Shown piece by piece: positions 37,657-45,820 of a stretch of DNA of 64,000 nucleotides. A program made the translations under genes and the position numbers. Positions within the stretch are counted from its first letter, which is position 1, and every line of letters starts with the position of its first letter. Under the pieces are notes generated by a model, which saw only the letters and a program-made list of their open reading frames with translations, was not told where the DNA came from and made no database searches. The stretch is from Streptomyces sp. R302 (GTDB lineage: Bacteria; Actinomycetota; Actinomycetes; Streptomycetales; Streptomycetaceae): contig NZ_JABBGE010000001.1 in assembly GCF_012927245.1 (NCBI RefSeq), forward strand, positions 434,001 through 498,000, in the 5' to 3' direction.

Positions 37657-37718
37657 CTTGTAAAGAAACGCTTGTAAAGCAATCCTTGTAAAGGAGTCTT
37701 TCTATAGATAGCTTTACA
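37657..37718 (+). promoter_or_regulatory. Operator array and promoter of the regulator-exporter pair
   Basis: Three identical CTTGTAAAG repeats (37657-37665, 37671-37679, 37685-37693) at exact 14-bp spacing, and an inverted partial copy CTTTACA (37712-37718). The third repeat supplies a -35 box, TTGTAA (37686-37691), 17 bp before TAGCTT (37709-37714), which ends 6 nt before the regulator ATG. Confidence 0.75.
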
Positions 37719-37720
37719 TC

Positions 37721-38338
37721 ATGACGGAGAACAGTGCCTCGCACCCCGAGGGCGAGAAGCGCCACAGCGTCAGGCTGACCGACCCCCGGGCGCTGCGGGC
37801 CTACGCCCACCCCCTGCGGATGACCCTGGTCGGGCTGCTGCGCCGACACGGGCCGTTCACCGCCACCCGGGCCGCCGAACTGACCGGCGAATCGGTGGCC
37901 AGCTGCTCGTACCACCTGCGGATACTCGCCAAGTACGGGCTCGTGGAGGAGGCGCCGGGCGGGCGCGGCAGGGAGAAGCCCTGGCGGGCCACCGCCCGGT
38001 ACACCGAGTGGCCCGGCTACAGCGAGGACCCCTCGGTCGCGCAGGCGACCGACGAGCTCAACGTGGCCGTCGCCGAGCGCTACTTCGGACGGTTCGCCCA
38101 GGTCCTGGAGAGCCGGACGGGCGTCACGAAGGAGTGGCGGGAGGCCGAACTGTTCGGGGACGCCCTCGTGTACGTCACCCCCGACGAGCTGCGCACCCTC
38201 GGCGAGCGGATCGACGACCTGCTCAGGGTCTACCTCGACCGTGAGGACGACCCGGCCGTCCGGCCCGCGGGCGCGCGGGCCGTCAGCTTCCTGAAGATCG
38301 CCTACCTGGACCCCGACACCGACGAAGACGAGGAGTGA
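37721..38338 (+). CDS. ArsR-like winged-helix transcriptional regulator
   Basis: 205-aa regulator. The N-terminal winged helix (about 18-85) reads LTDPRALRAYAHPLRMTLVGLLRR, then TATRAAELTGESVASCSYHLRILAKYGLVEEA, typical of ArsR-type repressors, with a longer C-terminal effector region (about 100-190) lacking an obvious metal-binding Cys cluster. The ATG follows the TAGCTT -10 box by 6 nt, so the mRNA is probably leaderless. The repeated CTTGTAAAG boxes overlapping the promoter suggest autoregulation. The stop overlaps the GTG of the MFS gene, so it most likely controls that exporter. Confidence 0.88.
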   Translation: MTENSASHPEGEKRHSVRLTDPRALRAYAHPLRMTLVGLLRRHGPFTATRAAELTGESVASCSYHLRILAKYGLVEEAPGGRGREKPWRATARYTEWPGYSEDPSVAQATDELNVAVAERYFGRFAQVLESRTGVTKEWREAELFGDALVYVTPDELRTLGERIDDLLRVYLDREDDPAVRPAGARAVSFLKIAYLDPDTDEDEE

Positions 38339-39609
38339 CGAGGATGGGCCTCACCGCACGGGTTCCGGCGCTGCTGCGCGAGCGGACCTTCCGCCGCTAC
38401 TGGACGGGGCAGACCGTCTCGCTCGTCGGGGACCAGATCTCCCTGATGGCTCTGCCGCTCACCGCCGTGCTCGTGCTCGGGGCCGACGCCGCCCAGATGG
38501 GCTGGCTCAAGACCCTCGAACTCCTCCCGGCCCTGCTGCTCAACCTGCCCTTCGGGGCCTGGGCCGACCGGCGGGCCGACCGCCGCCGGATCATGATCGC
38601 CACGGACCTGGGGCGGGCCGCGCTGCTGCTCACCCTGCCCGTCGCCTACGCCCTCGACCTGCTGACGCTCGGCCAGCTCTACCTCGTCGCCTTCGGGGTG
38701 GGCGCGCTGTCGGTGCTCTTCGAGGTCTGCAACTCCACACTGTTCGCGTCCCTCGTCCCGGCCGACCGCTATGTGGAAGCCAACTCGCTGGTGAACGGCA
38801 GCCGTTCGATGGCCTGGCTGGCCGGGCCCAGCATCGGCGGCGTCCTCGTCCAGGTGCTGACCGCTCCCGTGGCGCTGCTCGCGGACGCCCTCACCTACCT
38901 GACGTCGGCGGGATACCTGGCGAGGATCCGGCCGGCCGAGGCCGCCCCGGCCGCCGTGGCCAAGGGGCACTTCACGGAGGGGATGCGGTGGGTGCTGCGC
39001 GAGCCGTCGATGCGGGCGCTCTTCTCCGCCTCCGGCACCGTCCAGTTCTTCAACTACATGTTCCACACCCTCTTCGTGCTCTACGCGACCCAGGACCTCG
39101 GTCTCGGCGCGGGCCTGCTCGGCCTGGTGCTCGGCGCCGGAGCCGTCGGCGGTCTGCTCGGGGCGATGTGGAGCGGGGCGGTCGTCCGCCGGCTCGGCAT
39201 CGGCGGCTCCATCGTCGCCGGCTTCCTCGGCTTCACCCTGCCGCTGGTCCTCATACCCGCGGCGGACGGACCGCCGCCGCTCGTCGTGGGCGTGCTGTTC
39301 GCCGCCGAATTCCTGTCCTGCGTCGGCGTGATGATCGTCGACGTGGCCGCCGGCTCCTTCCAGATGGCGCTCATCCCCGAGACCATGCGCGCCAGGGTCA
39401 TGGGAGCCTTCCGCACCCTCAACCACGGATTCCGTCCCCTCGGAGCGCTCGCCGGAGGCGTGCTGGGCACCGCGCTCGGCCTCCGGCCCACCCTCTGGAT
39501 CGCCACGGTGGGCGGCGTCTTCGCGGTCCTGTGGCTGCTGCCCTCGCCCCTGGCGCGCATGCGCGAACTGCCGACCCAGGAGCGGGAATCGGCCGCCGCC
39601 ACCTCGTGA
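38335..39609 (+). CDS. Major facilitator superfamily exporter
   Basis: 424-aa MFS permease with about twelve spans, of the enterobactin/macrolide exporter type (MFS_3). It begins with RTFRRYWTGQTVSLVGDQIS, has the loop 2-3 motif GAWADRRADRRRIMIATDLGRA, and a repeat-half equivalent SGAVVRRLGIGG. GTG 38335 overlaps the regulator stop (GTGA); ATG 38344 is a possible alternative. Joint transcription with the ArsR-like gene suggests an inducible drug or metabolite efflux system. The substrate cannot be read from sequence. Confidence 0.9.
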   Translation: MTRMGLTARVPALLRERTFRRYWTGQTVSLVGDQISLMALPLTAVLVLGADAAQMGWLKTLELLPALLLNLPFGAWADRRADRRRIMIATDLGRAALLLTLPVAYALDLLTLGQLYLVAFGVGALSVLFEVCNSTLFASLVPADRYVEANSLVNGSRSMAWLAGPSIGGVLVQVLTAPVALLADALTYLTSAGYLARIRPAEAAPAAVAKGHFTEGMRWVLREPSMRALFSASGTVQFFNYMFHTLFVLYATQDLGLGAGLLGLVLGAGAVGGLLGAMWSGAVVRRLGIGGSIVAGFLGFTLPLVLIPAADGPPPLVVGVLFAAEFLSCVGVMIVDVAAGSFQMALIPETMRARVMGAFRTLNHGFRPLGALAGGVLGTALGLRPTLWIATVGGVFAVLWLLPSPLARMRELPTQERESAAATS

Positions 39610-39635
39610 CGGCGGTGAACCGGCAGACTGCCCCC

Positions 39636-40475
39636 ATGACTGATCATGGAAAGCCCGGGGGACTGCCGGACGCGGCCGTGGAGCACTACCTGGAGCGCAT
39701 CGGGGCCGCATGGCCCGGGCGGGCGGACGCCGGGGCGCTGCGGGAGCTGCACCTGAGGCATCTGCTGGCCGTGCCCTTCGAGAACCTCTCGATCCACCTC
39801 GGGGAGGACATCGTCCTCGACGAGAAGGCGCTCGTCGACAAGGTGGTCGTGGCCCGGCGGGGCGGGTTCTGTTACGAGCTGAACACCGCGTTCGCCGCGC
39901 TGCTCCGGGCGCTCGGCTACCGGGCCGAGCTGCTCCAGGCGCGGGTCCTCGGCCCGGACGGGCGGGTGGGCATCCCGTACGACCACATGGCGCTGCTCGT
40001 GGAGGACGCGGACGGAGGGCGCTGGCTGGCCGACGTGGGCTTCGGGGACCACAGTCACCTTCCGCTCGCCTTCGACGAGCGCGGGGAGCAGGCCGACGCC
40101 GCCGGTGTCTTCGTGATCCGGGACGTACCGGGGACGGATGGGGACCTCGACGTGGTGCGGGACGGCACGCCGCGGTACCGGCTGGAGTCGCGGCCGCGGG
40201 TGCTCGCGGACTTCGAGGCCGGTGCCTGGTACCACCGGACCTCGCCCGAGTCGCACTTCACCCGCGGGGTGATCTGCTCGCTGCTCACCGAGGACGGCCG
40301 GGCCAGCATCGGCGGCCGGAAGCTGTACCGGACCGTGGCCGGGGAGCGCACGGAGCGGGAGCTCGGGACGGACGAGGAGCTGCGGGAGGCGTACCGGGAG
40401 CTGTTCGGGATCGCGCTCGACACGCTGCCCGCCGCGCCGCCGGCGGCGGGGGAGGAAGGCGAGCGGAAGTCGTAA
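39636..40475 (+). CDS. nat: Arylamine N-acetyltransferase
   Basis: 279-aa NAT family enzyme transferring acetyl from acetyl-CoA to arylamines or hydrazines. The catalytic triad is visible: Cys79 in RRGGFCYELN, His117 in YDHMALLV and Asp133 in LADVGFGD. PFENLSIHLGE is a further family segment. ATG 39636 is chosen as first Met of the conserved region; the longer open frame upstream runs through the MFS gene. It lies 26 bp after the exporter and may belong to the same transcript, possibly a detoxification unit (export plus N-acetylation). Confidence 0.92.
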   Translation: MTDHGKPGGLPDAAVEHYLERIGAAWPGRADAGALRELHLRHLLAVPFENLSIHLGEDIVLDEKALVDKVVVARRGGFCYELNTAFAALLRALGYRAELLQARVLGPDGRVGIPYDHMALLVEDADGGRWLADVGFGDHSHLPLAFDERGEQADAAGVFVIRDVPGTDGDLDVVRDGTPRYRLESRPRVLADFEAGAWYHRTSPESHFTRGVICSLLTEDGRASIGGRKLYRTVAGERTERELGTDEELREAYRELFGIALDTLPAAPPAAGEEGERKS

Positions 40476-40537
40476 TTCGGACTGGTCGGTAGCAAGGCCG
40501 CGTTTGCCTCGAACGCCGCATGGGTGATCGAATGTGA

Positions 40538-40559
40538 ACTCGTTGCATAGTGAACGAGT
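40538..40559 (+). promoter_or_regulatory. Inverted repeat before yceI-like gene
   Basis: ACTCGTT (40538-40544), 8-bp spacer, AACGAGT (40553-40559), in a comparatively AT-rich stretch 20 bp before the start codon. CATAGT (40546-40551) inside the spacer could be the -10 box, so a bound repressor would block the promoter. Confidence 0.5.
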
Positions 40560-40579
40560 CGCACGGGGGTGCGTGAAGA

Positions 40580-41479
40580 ATGTTCGGTGGCCTCTTCGGG
40601 AAGCGGGGGAACGGTGGTAGCGGCCGGGGCGGCGGCGCGCTCGCCGGGTACGCCGTACCGGCCTCGGCGGGAGTCCTCAGCTGCCGGGTCCTCGACCCCG
40701 TGCACGAGCCGCTGCGGCAGGCCGGGTTCGCGCTGACGGACGCGGCCGGCCGCAAGGTGCTCGGCGGGGAGACCGACCCGTACGGCACCCTCCTCGCCAC
40801 CGTGCCGGCCGGGGAATACCGGCTCGCCGTCACCTCCGACGGGTACACGCCGCACCACGCCACCGCCGTGATCGGCCAGGGCGTCCACGCGGACCTCGGG
40901 GACGTCCTGCTCCAGGTCGCCCCGCAGCCGCCGCTGCCCGAACCCGGCGACTGGGAGATCGACCCCACGCACTCCCAGATCGGTTTCACCGCCCGGCACA
41001 TCGGGCTCGCGCGGATCCACGGGCGGTTCAACAGCTTCGCCGGCGCGATACGGATCGCCGAGCGCATGGAGCAGTCGGCGATGCACGTCGTCATCGACGC
41101 GGCCTCGATCGACACCGGGGTGCAGATGCGCGACGACCACCTGCGCTCCGGCGACTTCCTGGACATCGGCGTCCACCCGACCATCGAGTTCTTCAGCGAA
41201 CGCTTCACCCACCGCGGCGGCACCCGCTGGAGCGTCACGGGCGCGCTCAGCCTCCACGGCGTGAACCGCACCGTCACGCTGGACACCCAGTACCTCGGGC
41301 TCGGCAGCGGCCTGGAGGGCGAGACCCGGGGTGCCTGCCGGGCCACCGCCGAACTGCACCGCGAGGACTTCACCCTCACCTGGCAGACGCTGCTCGCGCG
41401 CGGGATCGCGGCGGTCGGCTCCAGCATCGCGATCGACCTCGACGTGCAGATCGTGCCGAAGGCGGTCGGCCGGGGCTGA
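40580..41479 (+). CDS. YceI family protein with N-terminal Ig-like domain
   Basis: 299-aa protein. Residues about 30-112 form a carboxypeptidase-regulatory-like beta-sandwich (SCRVLDPVHEPLRQAGFALTD, YGTLLATVPAGEYRLAVTSDGY). Residues 125-295 are a YceI lipocalin-like domain (WEIDPTHSQIGFTARHIGLARIHGRFNSF, RSGDFLDIGVHPTIEF). YceI proteins bind isoprenoid-type lipids. No signal peptide is visible, unlike E. coli YceI, so it is probably cytoplasmic. ATG 40580 has a GGGGGTG upstream. A palindrome overlaps its probable promoter. Confidence 0.88.
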   Translation: MFGGLFGKRGNGGSGRGGGALAGYAVPASAGVLSCRVLDPVHEPLRQAGFALTDAAGRKVLGGETDPYGTLLATVPAGEYRLAVTSDGYTPHHATAVIGQGVHADLGDVLLQVAPQPPLPEPGDWEIDPTHSQIGFTARHIGLARIHGRFNSFAGAIRIAERMEQSAMHVVIDAASIDTGVQMRDDHLRSGDFLDIGVHPTIEFFSERFTHRGGTRWSVTGALSLHGVNRTVTLDTQYLGLGSGLEGETRGACRATAELHREDFTLTWQTLLARGIAAVGSSIAIDLDVQIVPKAVGRG

Positions 41480-41524
41480 CGGGCGGGGCGGGGCTGTGGG
41501 GTGGGGCGGGGGGCCGAGGGCGGG

Positions 41525-41767
41525 TTACGGGGCCTCCAGCCAGCCCTCGTACTCGGCGGCGAAGTCGTCCAGCGCGGCCGGGTCGAGACGGCCGTCCGGG
41601 TCCTCGACGACCACCAGCCACTGCGCGTCCTCGGCGTCGTCCTCGCCGGCCAGCGCGTCGCGGACCAGCTGCGGCTCCTCGGCCACGCCGAAGCGGTCGG
41701 ACAGCTCCGCGGACAGCTCCTCGGCGGCGTCGCGGTCGGGGAGCACCAGTACATGTCGTTCACTCAC
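41525..41767 (-). CDS. Small acidic conserved hypothetical protein
   Basis: 80-aa, strongly acidic protein (many Asp/Glu; VLVLPDRDAAEELSAELSDRFGVAEEPQLVRDALAGEDDAEDAQWLVVVEDP). The C-terminus is AAEYEGWLEAP. The pattern suggests a compact alpha/beta protein without membrane span. The GTG start at 41767 has no strong ribosome binding site; no other start fits. It is divergent from holA with 55 bp between, so promoters overlap. Function unknown. Confidence 0.65.
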   Translation of the reverse strand: MSERHVLVLPDRDAAEELSAELSDRFGVAEEPQLVRDALAGEDDAEDAQWLVVVEDPDGRLDPAALDDFAAEYEGWLEAP

Positions 41768-41822
41768 CCCGTCATTCTCGCGCGCGGCCCGTTGTCGGTG
41801 GGGCGTGGGATGCTGGAACGCG

Positions 41823-42815
41823 ATGGCCACCAGAAAGACTTCCAGCGACGACCTCCTCGGCCCCGTCACGCTCGCCGTGGGCCAGGAGGACCTGCTCCTC
41901 GACCGAGCCGTACGGGAGGTGGTGGCGGCCGCGCGGGCCGCCGACACCGACACCGACGTACGGGACCTCACCCCCGACCAGCTCCAGCCGGGGGCCCTCG
42001 CCGAGCTCACCAGCCCCTCGCTCTTCGCCGAGCGGAAGGTACTGGTCGTGCGGAACGCGCAGGACCTCTCGGCGGAGAGCGTCAAGGACGTGAAGGGGTA
42101 CCTCGACGCGCCCGTCGAGGACATCACGCTCGTCCTGCTGCACGCGGGCGGAGCCAAGGGCAAGGGGCTCCTCGACGCGGCGCGCAAGGCGGGGGCGCGG
42201 GAGGTGGCCTGCCCCAAGACCACGAAGCCGGCGGAGCGGCTGACCTTCGTACGGCAGGAGTTCCGGGCGCTCGGGCGATCCGCCACGCCCGAGGCGTGCC
42301 AGGCGCTCGTCGACTCCATCGGCAGCGACCTGCGGGAGCTGGCCTCGGCGGTCGCGCAGCTGACGGCGGATGTCGACGGGACGATCGACGAGGCGGTCGT
42401 CGGCCGGTACTACACCGGGCGCGCGGAGGCCTCGTCCTTCAACGTCGCCGACCGGGCCGTGGAGGGGAGGGCGGCGGAGGCGCTGGAGGCGCTGCGCTGG
42501 TCGCTGTCGACCGGGGTCGCGCCCGTGCTCATCACGAGCGCGCTCGCGCAGGGGGTGCGGGCCATCGGCAAGCTCTCCTCCGCGCGGGGCGGGCGGCCCG
42601 CCGACCTCGCGCGCGAGCTGGGCATGCCGCCGTGGAAGATCGACCGGGTGCGGCAGCAGATGCGGGGCTGGACCCCGGACGGCGTCGCGATGGCCCTGCG
42701 GGCCGTCGCGGAGGCGGACGCGGGGGTGAAGGGCGGCGGCGACGACCCCGAGTACGCCCTGGAGAAGGCGGTCGTCGCGGTGGCCCGAGCCGCGAGAGCC
42801 CGCCGCGGCGCCTGA
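41823..42815 (+). CDS. holA: DNA polymerase III delta subunit
   Basis: 330-aa clamp-loader delta subunit, which opens the beta sliding clamp. The N-terminal AAA-like domain (LAVGQEDLLLDRAVREVVAAAR, AELTSPSLFAERKVLVVRNAQ) lacks a functional P-loop, as usual for delta. SDLRELASAVAQL and the C-terminal collar region (about 215-330, FNVADRAVEGRAAEALEALRW, ALAQGVRAIGKL, PPWKIDRVRQQMRGW) fit the family. ATG 41823 is the only start giving the typical length. Next to rpsT, the holA/rpsT pairing is common in bacteria. Confidence 0.93.
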   Translation: MATRKTSSDDLLGPVTLAVGQEDLLLDRAVREVVAAARAADTDTDVRDLTPDQLQPGALAELTSPSLFAERKVLVVRNAQDLSAESVKDVKGYLDAPVEDITLVLLHAGGAKGKGLLDAARKAGAREVACPKTTKPAERLTFVRQEFRALGRSATPEACQALVDSIGSDLRELASAVAQLTADVDGTIDEAVVGRYYTGRAEASSFNVADRAVEGRAAEALEALRWSLSTGVAPVLITSALAQGVRAIGKLSSARGGRPADLARELGMPPWKIDRVRQQMRGWTPDGVAMALRAVAEADAGVKGGGDDPEYALEKAVVAVARAARARRGA

Positions 42816-43060
42816 CGCGTACCGCGGCGCAGGGTCCTGGCGTCGCGCCCGACGCGGGCCTGCTGCGCGCGCCCGCCCACCGGGCACCGATGGGCTGGGC
42901 CTGCCGGCCTGCCGCGCCCCGGTCGTGGCGCGCCGCCCGGAGCCCCCACCCCACCCCTTGCCGAAACCCCGCCGGGGGCACAACCGACGAACCCGGGCCG
43001 CGCCCGTTCCCGGGCTGCGGCGCCGCCAGGGCGCAGCACCCGGGTGCGTGGGCGCACGCG
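42816..43060. other. GC-rich stretch without gene
   Basis: Between holA and the terminator at 43061. It is extremely GC-rich with local self-complementarity. Open frames on both strands lack ribosome binding sites and recognisable protein features. I see no gene here. Confidence 0.5.
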
Positions 43061-43109
43061 CCGAAAGGCCCCGCTCCCTCCTGGGGAAGGAGGGAGCGGG
43101 GCCTTTCGG
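43061..43109. terminator. Perfect 21-bp bidirectional hairpin terminator
   Basis: Positions 43061-43081 pair perfectly with 43089-43109 around a 7-nt loop, between convergent holA and rpsT. It is flanked by AAAGG/CCTTT ends that give a short U run on both strands. Confidence 0.85.
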
Positions 43110-43124
43110 GTGATGCTGGAGTGT

Positions 43125-43160
43125 CCCGTACACGCGTGGCGAACGCGTCTCGCGTACGGG
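43125..43160. repeat. Inverted repeat downstream of rpsT
   Basis: CCCGTAC (43125-43131) with GTACGGG (43154-43160), and an inner ACGCGT-GGCGA-ACGCGT palindrome. It may act as a further rpsT terminator or protein site. Confidence 0.5.
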
Positions 43161-43239
43161 GCGGGTGGCCGGGCGGGAGCGGTAGAGAGGGTCCGCTGGG
43201 TCCCGGCGGCCGGTGGAGCCTGGATCAGGAGATCCGGTC

Positions 43240-43506
43240 TCAGCCCTGGAGGGAGCCGACCTTGACAGCCAGCGCCGACTTCTTGTTGGCGGCGGCGTTC
43301 TTGTGGATGACACCCTTCGAGACAGCCTTGTCGAGCTGACGCGAGGCGGCACGGGCGGCCACGGTGGCCTTCTCGAGGTCGCCGGCGGCGACAGCCTCAC
43401 GGGCCTTGCGGATCGCGGTCTTGAGCGACGACTTGACGGCCTTGTTGCGCAGGCGCGCCTTCTCGTTGGTCTTGTTCCGCTTGATCTGGGACTTGATGTT
43501 CGCCAC
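43240..43506 (-). CDS. rpsT: 30S ribosomal protein S20
   Basis: 88-aa S20, binding 16S rRNA at the bottom of the 30S subunit. Sequence [26 protein letters not shown] at the start, [14 protein letters not shown] near the end; Lys/Ala-rich helical bundle as expected. GTG start at 43506 with an AAAGG upstream. Divergent from lepA, convergent with holA. Confidence 0.97.
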   Translation of the reverse strand: MANIKSQIKRNKTNEKARLRNKAVKSSLKTAIRKAREAVAAGDLEKATVAARAASRQLDKAVSKGVIHKNAAANKKSALAVKVGSLQG

Positions 43507-43724
43507 TGAAAGAGCCTTTACAGGTTCGATGTTTCTTCAGGATGTGCCACGCAGCTGAGAGGGCACACGAGACACAGCTGTCCACGGTATCAGGCGCTCT
43601 CCCGGCCGCCCAAACGAGGGCCGCGAGGGGGTGTGGAGCGCCCGAACCGGACGCCCGGCCGTGGGCATGGGACGATGGGGGCTACGTATCCGTTCCGAAC
43701 ACCGCCCCGAGACGAGAACCCTGC

Positions 43725-45593
43725 GTGCCCGCGACTCCTACCAACGTGCCCGAGCCGAGCCGTACCGACCCGGCTCTGATCCGCAACTTCTGCATCATCG
43801 CGCACATCGACCACGGCAAGTCCACGCTCGCCGACCGGATGCTCCAGCTGACCGGTGTGGTCGACCAGCGGCAGATGCGCGCCCAGTACCTCGACCGGAT
43901 GGACATCGAGCGTGAGCGCGGCATCACGATCAAGTCCCAGGCGGTCCGGCTGCCCTGGGCCCCGACCGAGGGGCCGGAGCAGGGGCGTACGCACATCCTC
44001 AACATGATCGACACCCCCGGGCACGTCGACTTCACCTACGAGGTGTCGCGATCGCTGGCCGCCTGTGAGGGCACGATCCTGCTGGTCGACGCGGCCCAGG
44101 GCATCGAGGCGCAGACCCTCGCGAACCTCTATCTCGCGATGGAGAACGACCTCACCATCGTTCCCGTGCTCAACAAGATCGACCTGCCGGCCGCCCAGCC
44201 GGAGAAGTTCGCCGACGAGCTCGCGAACCTCATCGGCTGCCAGCCGGAGGACGTCCTCAAGGTCTCCGCGAAGACCGGCATGGGCGTCGAGGCGCTGCTC
44301 GACCGGGTCGTCCGGGACATCCCGGCGCCGGTCGGCGTGGCCGACGCGCCCGCCCGCGCGATGATCTTCGACTCCGTGTACGACTCGTACCGGGGCGTCG
44401 TGACGTACGTCCGTGTCGTCGACGGGCAGCTCAACAAGCGCGAGCGCATCAAGATGATGTCGACCGGCGCCACCCACGAGCTCCTGGAGATCGGCGTCTC
44501 CTCTCCGGAGATGACGCCCTCCGACGGTCTGGGCGTCGGCGAGGTGGGCTACCTCATCACCGGTGTGAAGGACGTCCGCCAGTCCAAGGTCGGTGACACG
44601 ATCACCTCCCTGCACAACGGCGCCACGGAGGCCCTCGGCGGCTACAAGGACCCGAAGCCGATGGTCTTCTCGGGTCTCTACCCGCTGGACGGCTCGGAGT
44701 ACCCGGACCTCCGCGAGGCCCTCGACAAGCTGCAGCTCAACGACGCCGCGCTCGTCTACGAGCCGGAGACCTCCGCCGCGCTCGGCTTCGGCTTCCGCGT
44801 GGGCTTCCTCGGCCTCCTGCACCTCGACGTGATCCGTGAGCGGCTCGAGCGCGAGTTCGGGCTCGACCTCATCGCCACCGCGCCCAACGTGGTCTACCGC
44901 GTGGTCATGGAGGACGGCAGCGAGCACACGGTCACCAACCCGAGCGAGTTCCCCGAGGGCAAGATCGACGAGGTGTACGAGCCCGTCGTGCGCGCCACGA
45001 TCCTCGCGCCCAGCGAGTTCATCGGCGCGATCATGGAGCTCTGCCAGACCCGTCGCGGCACGCTGATCGGCATGGACTACCTCTCCGAGGACCGGGTGGA
45101 GATCCGCTACACCCTGCCCCTCGCCGAGATCGTCTTCGACTTCTTCGACCAGCTGAAGTCCAAGACCCGCGGGTACGCCTCGCTCGACTACGAGCCCACC
45201 GGCGAGCAGGCCTCCAGCCTGGTCAAGGTCGACATCCTGCTGCACGGCGACAAGGTCGACGCCTTCTCCGCCGTCACCCACAAGGACGCCGCGTACGCGT
45301 ACGGCGTGCGGCTCGTCGCCAAGCTGCGCGAGCTCATCCCGCGGCAGGCCTTCGAGGTGCCGATCCAGGCCGCCATCGGCTCCCGGGTCATCGCCCGCGA
45401 GACCATCCGCGCCATCCGCAAGGACGTCCTCGCCAAGTGCTACGGCGGTGACATCTCCCGTAAGCGGAAGCTGCTGGAGAAGCAGAAGGAAGGCAAGAAG
45501 CGCATGAAGATGGTCGGCTCGGTGGAGGTGCCGCAGGAGGCCTTCATCGCCGTCCTGTCGAGCGACGAATCCGGCGGTAAGTCGAAGAAGTAG
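43725..45593 (+). CDS. lepA: Elongation factor 4 (LepA)
   Basis: 622-aa translational GTPase LepA/EF4, which acts on stalled or back-translocating ribosomes and in 30S biogenesis. The G domain has [15 protein letters not shown] (P-loop), [14 protein letters not shown] (switch I region), [17 protein letters not shown] and NKIDLP. The family-specific C-terminal domain includes [26 protein letters not shown] 43725 gives the N-terminus [27 protein letters not shown]; the longer open frame upstream is rejected because it crosses the divergent promoter region. Confidence 0.97.
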   Translation: MPATPTNVPEPSRTDPALIRNFCIIAHIDHGKSTLADRMLQLTGVVDQRQMRAQYLDRMDIERERGITIKSQAVRLPWAPTEGPEQGRTHILNMIDTPGHVDFTYEVSRSLAACEGTILLVDAAQGIEAQTLANLYLAMENDLTIVPVLNKIDLPAAQPEKFADELANLIGCQPEDVLKVSAKTGMGVEALLDRVVRDIPAPVGVADAPARAMIFDSVYDSYRGVVTYVRVVDGQLNKRERIKMMSTGATHELLEIGVSSPEMTPSDGLGVGEVGYLITGVKDVRQSKVGDTITSLHNGATEALGGYKDPKPMVFSGLYPLDGSEYPDLREALDKLQLNDAALVYEPETSAALGFGFRVGFLGLLHLDVIRERLEREFGLDLIATAPNVVYRVVMEDGSEHTVTNPSEFPEGKIDEVYEPVVRATILAPSEFIGAIMELCQTRRGTLIGMDYLSEDRVEIRYTLPLAEIVFDFFDQLKSKTRGYASLDYEPTGEQASSLVKVDILLHGDKVDAFSAVTHKDAAYAYGVRLVAKLRELIPRQAFEVPIQAAIGSRVIARETIRAIRKDVLAKCYGGDISRKRKLLEKQKEGKKRMKMVGSVEVPQEAFIAVLSSDESGGKSKK

Positions 45594-45621
45594 CAGGAAT
45601 CGGCCACCTCGTCGTGGACGA

Positions 45622-45656
45622 AACGGGTCCGCGTGCCTCCGGCGCGCGGACCCGTT
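45622..45656 (+). terminator. lepA terminator
   Basis: AACGGGTCCGCG (45622-45633) pairs with CGCGGACCCGTT (45645-45656), 11-nt loop. Confidence 0.8.
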
Positions 45657-45658
45657 CG

Positions 45659-45677
45659 TTATCCACCGTTATCCACA
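45659..45677 (+). promoter_or_regulatory. Two tandem DnaA boxes
   Basis: TTATCCACC (45659-45667) and TTATCCACA (45669-45677), direct repeats one helical turn apart; the second is the exact E. coli-type consensus. They lie just upstream of the acyl-CoA synthetase promoter. Confidence 0.6.
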
Positions 45678-45682
45678 GGCCC

Positions 45683-45738
45683 TTACGCGCCGGACGTCGG
45701 CGCTCTAATCTGAAGCCCCCCGCAGGTTACTCGCGAGT
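45683..45738 (+). promoter_or_regulatory. Acyl-CoA synthetase promoter and palindromic operator
   Basis: TTACGC (45683-45688), 17-bp spacer, TAATCT (45706-45711). A perfect 10-bp palindrome ACTCGCGAGT (45729-45738) in GTTACTCGCGAGTTAG lies just after the predicted transcription start, as expected for a TetR-type repressor of fatty-acid genes (inference). Confidence 0.5.
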
Positions 45739-45820
45739 TAGTTACGCGTCCGTAGCCGCACATCCGTAGTTGTATGACCACCGCACCGCCAACAGGCATC
45801 GCCGCCGCCCGGAGGACGAC

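Noticed and set aside
42816..43060. Short genes between holA and rpsT
   Set aside because: Frames on both strands are GC-bias shadows without start signals; the region lies ahead of a strong bidirectional terminator.
43578..43586. CTGTCCACG as a further DnaA box in the rpsT-lepA divergent region
   Set aside because: Two mismatches to the consensus and no second box nearby.
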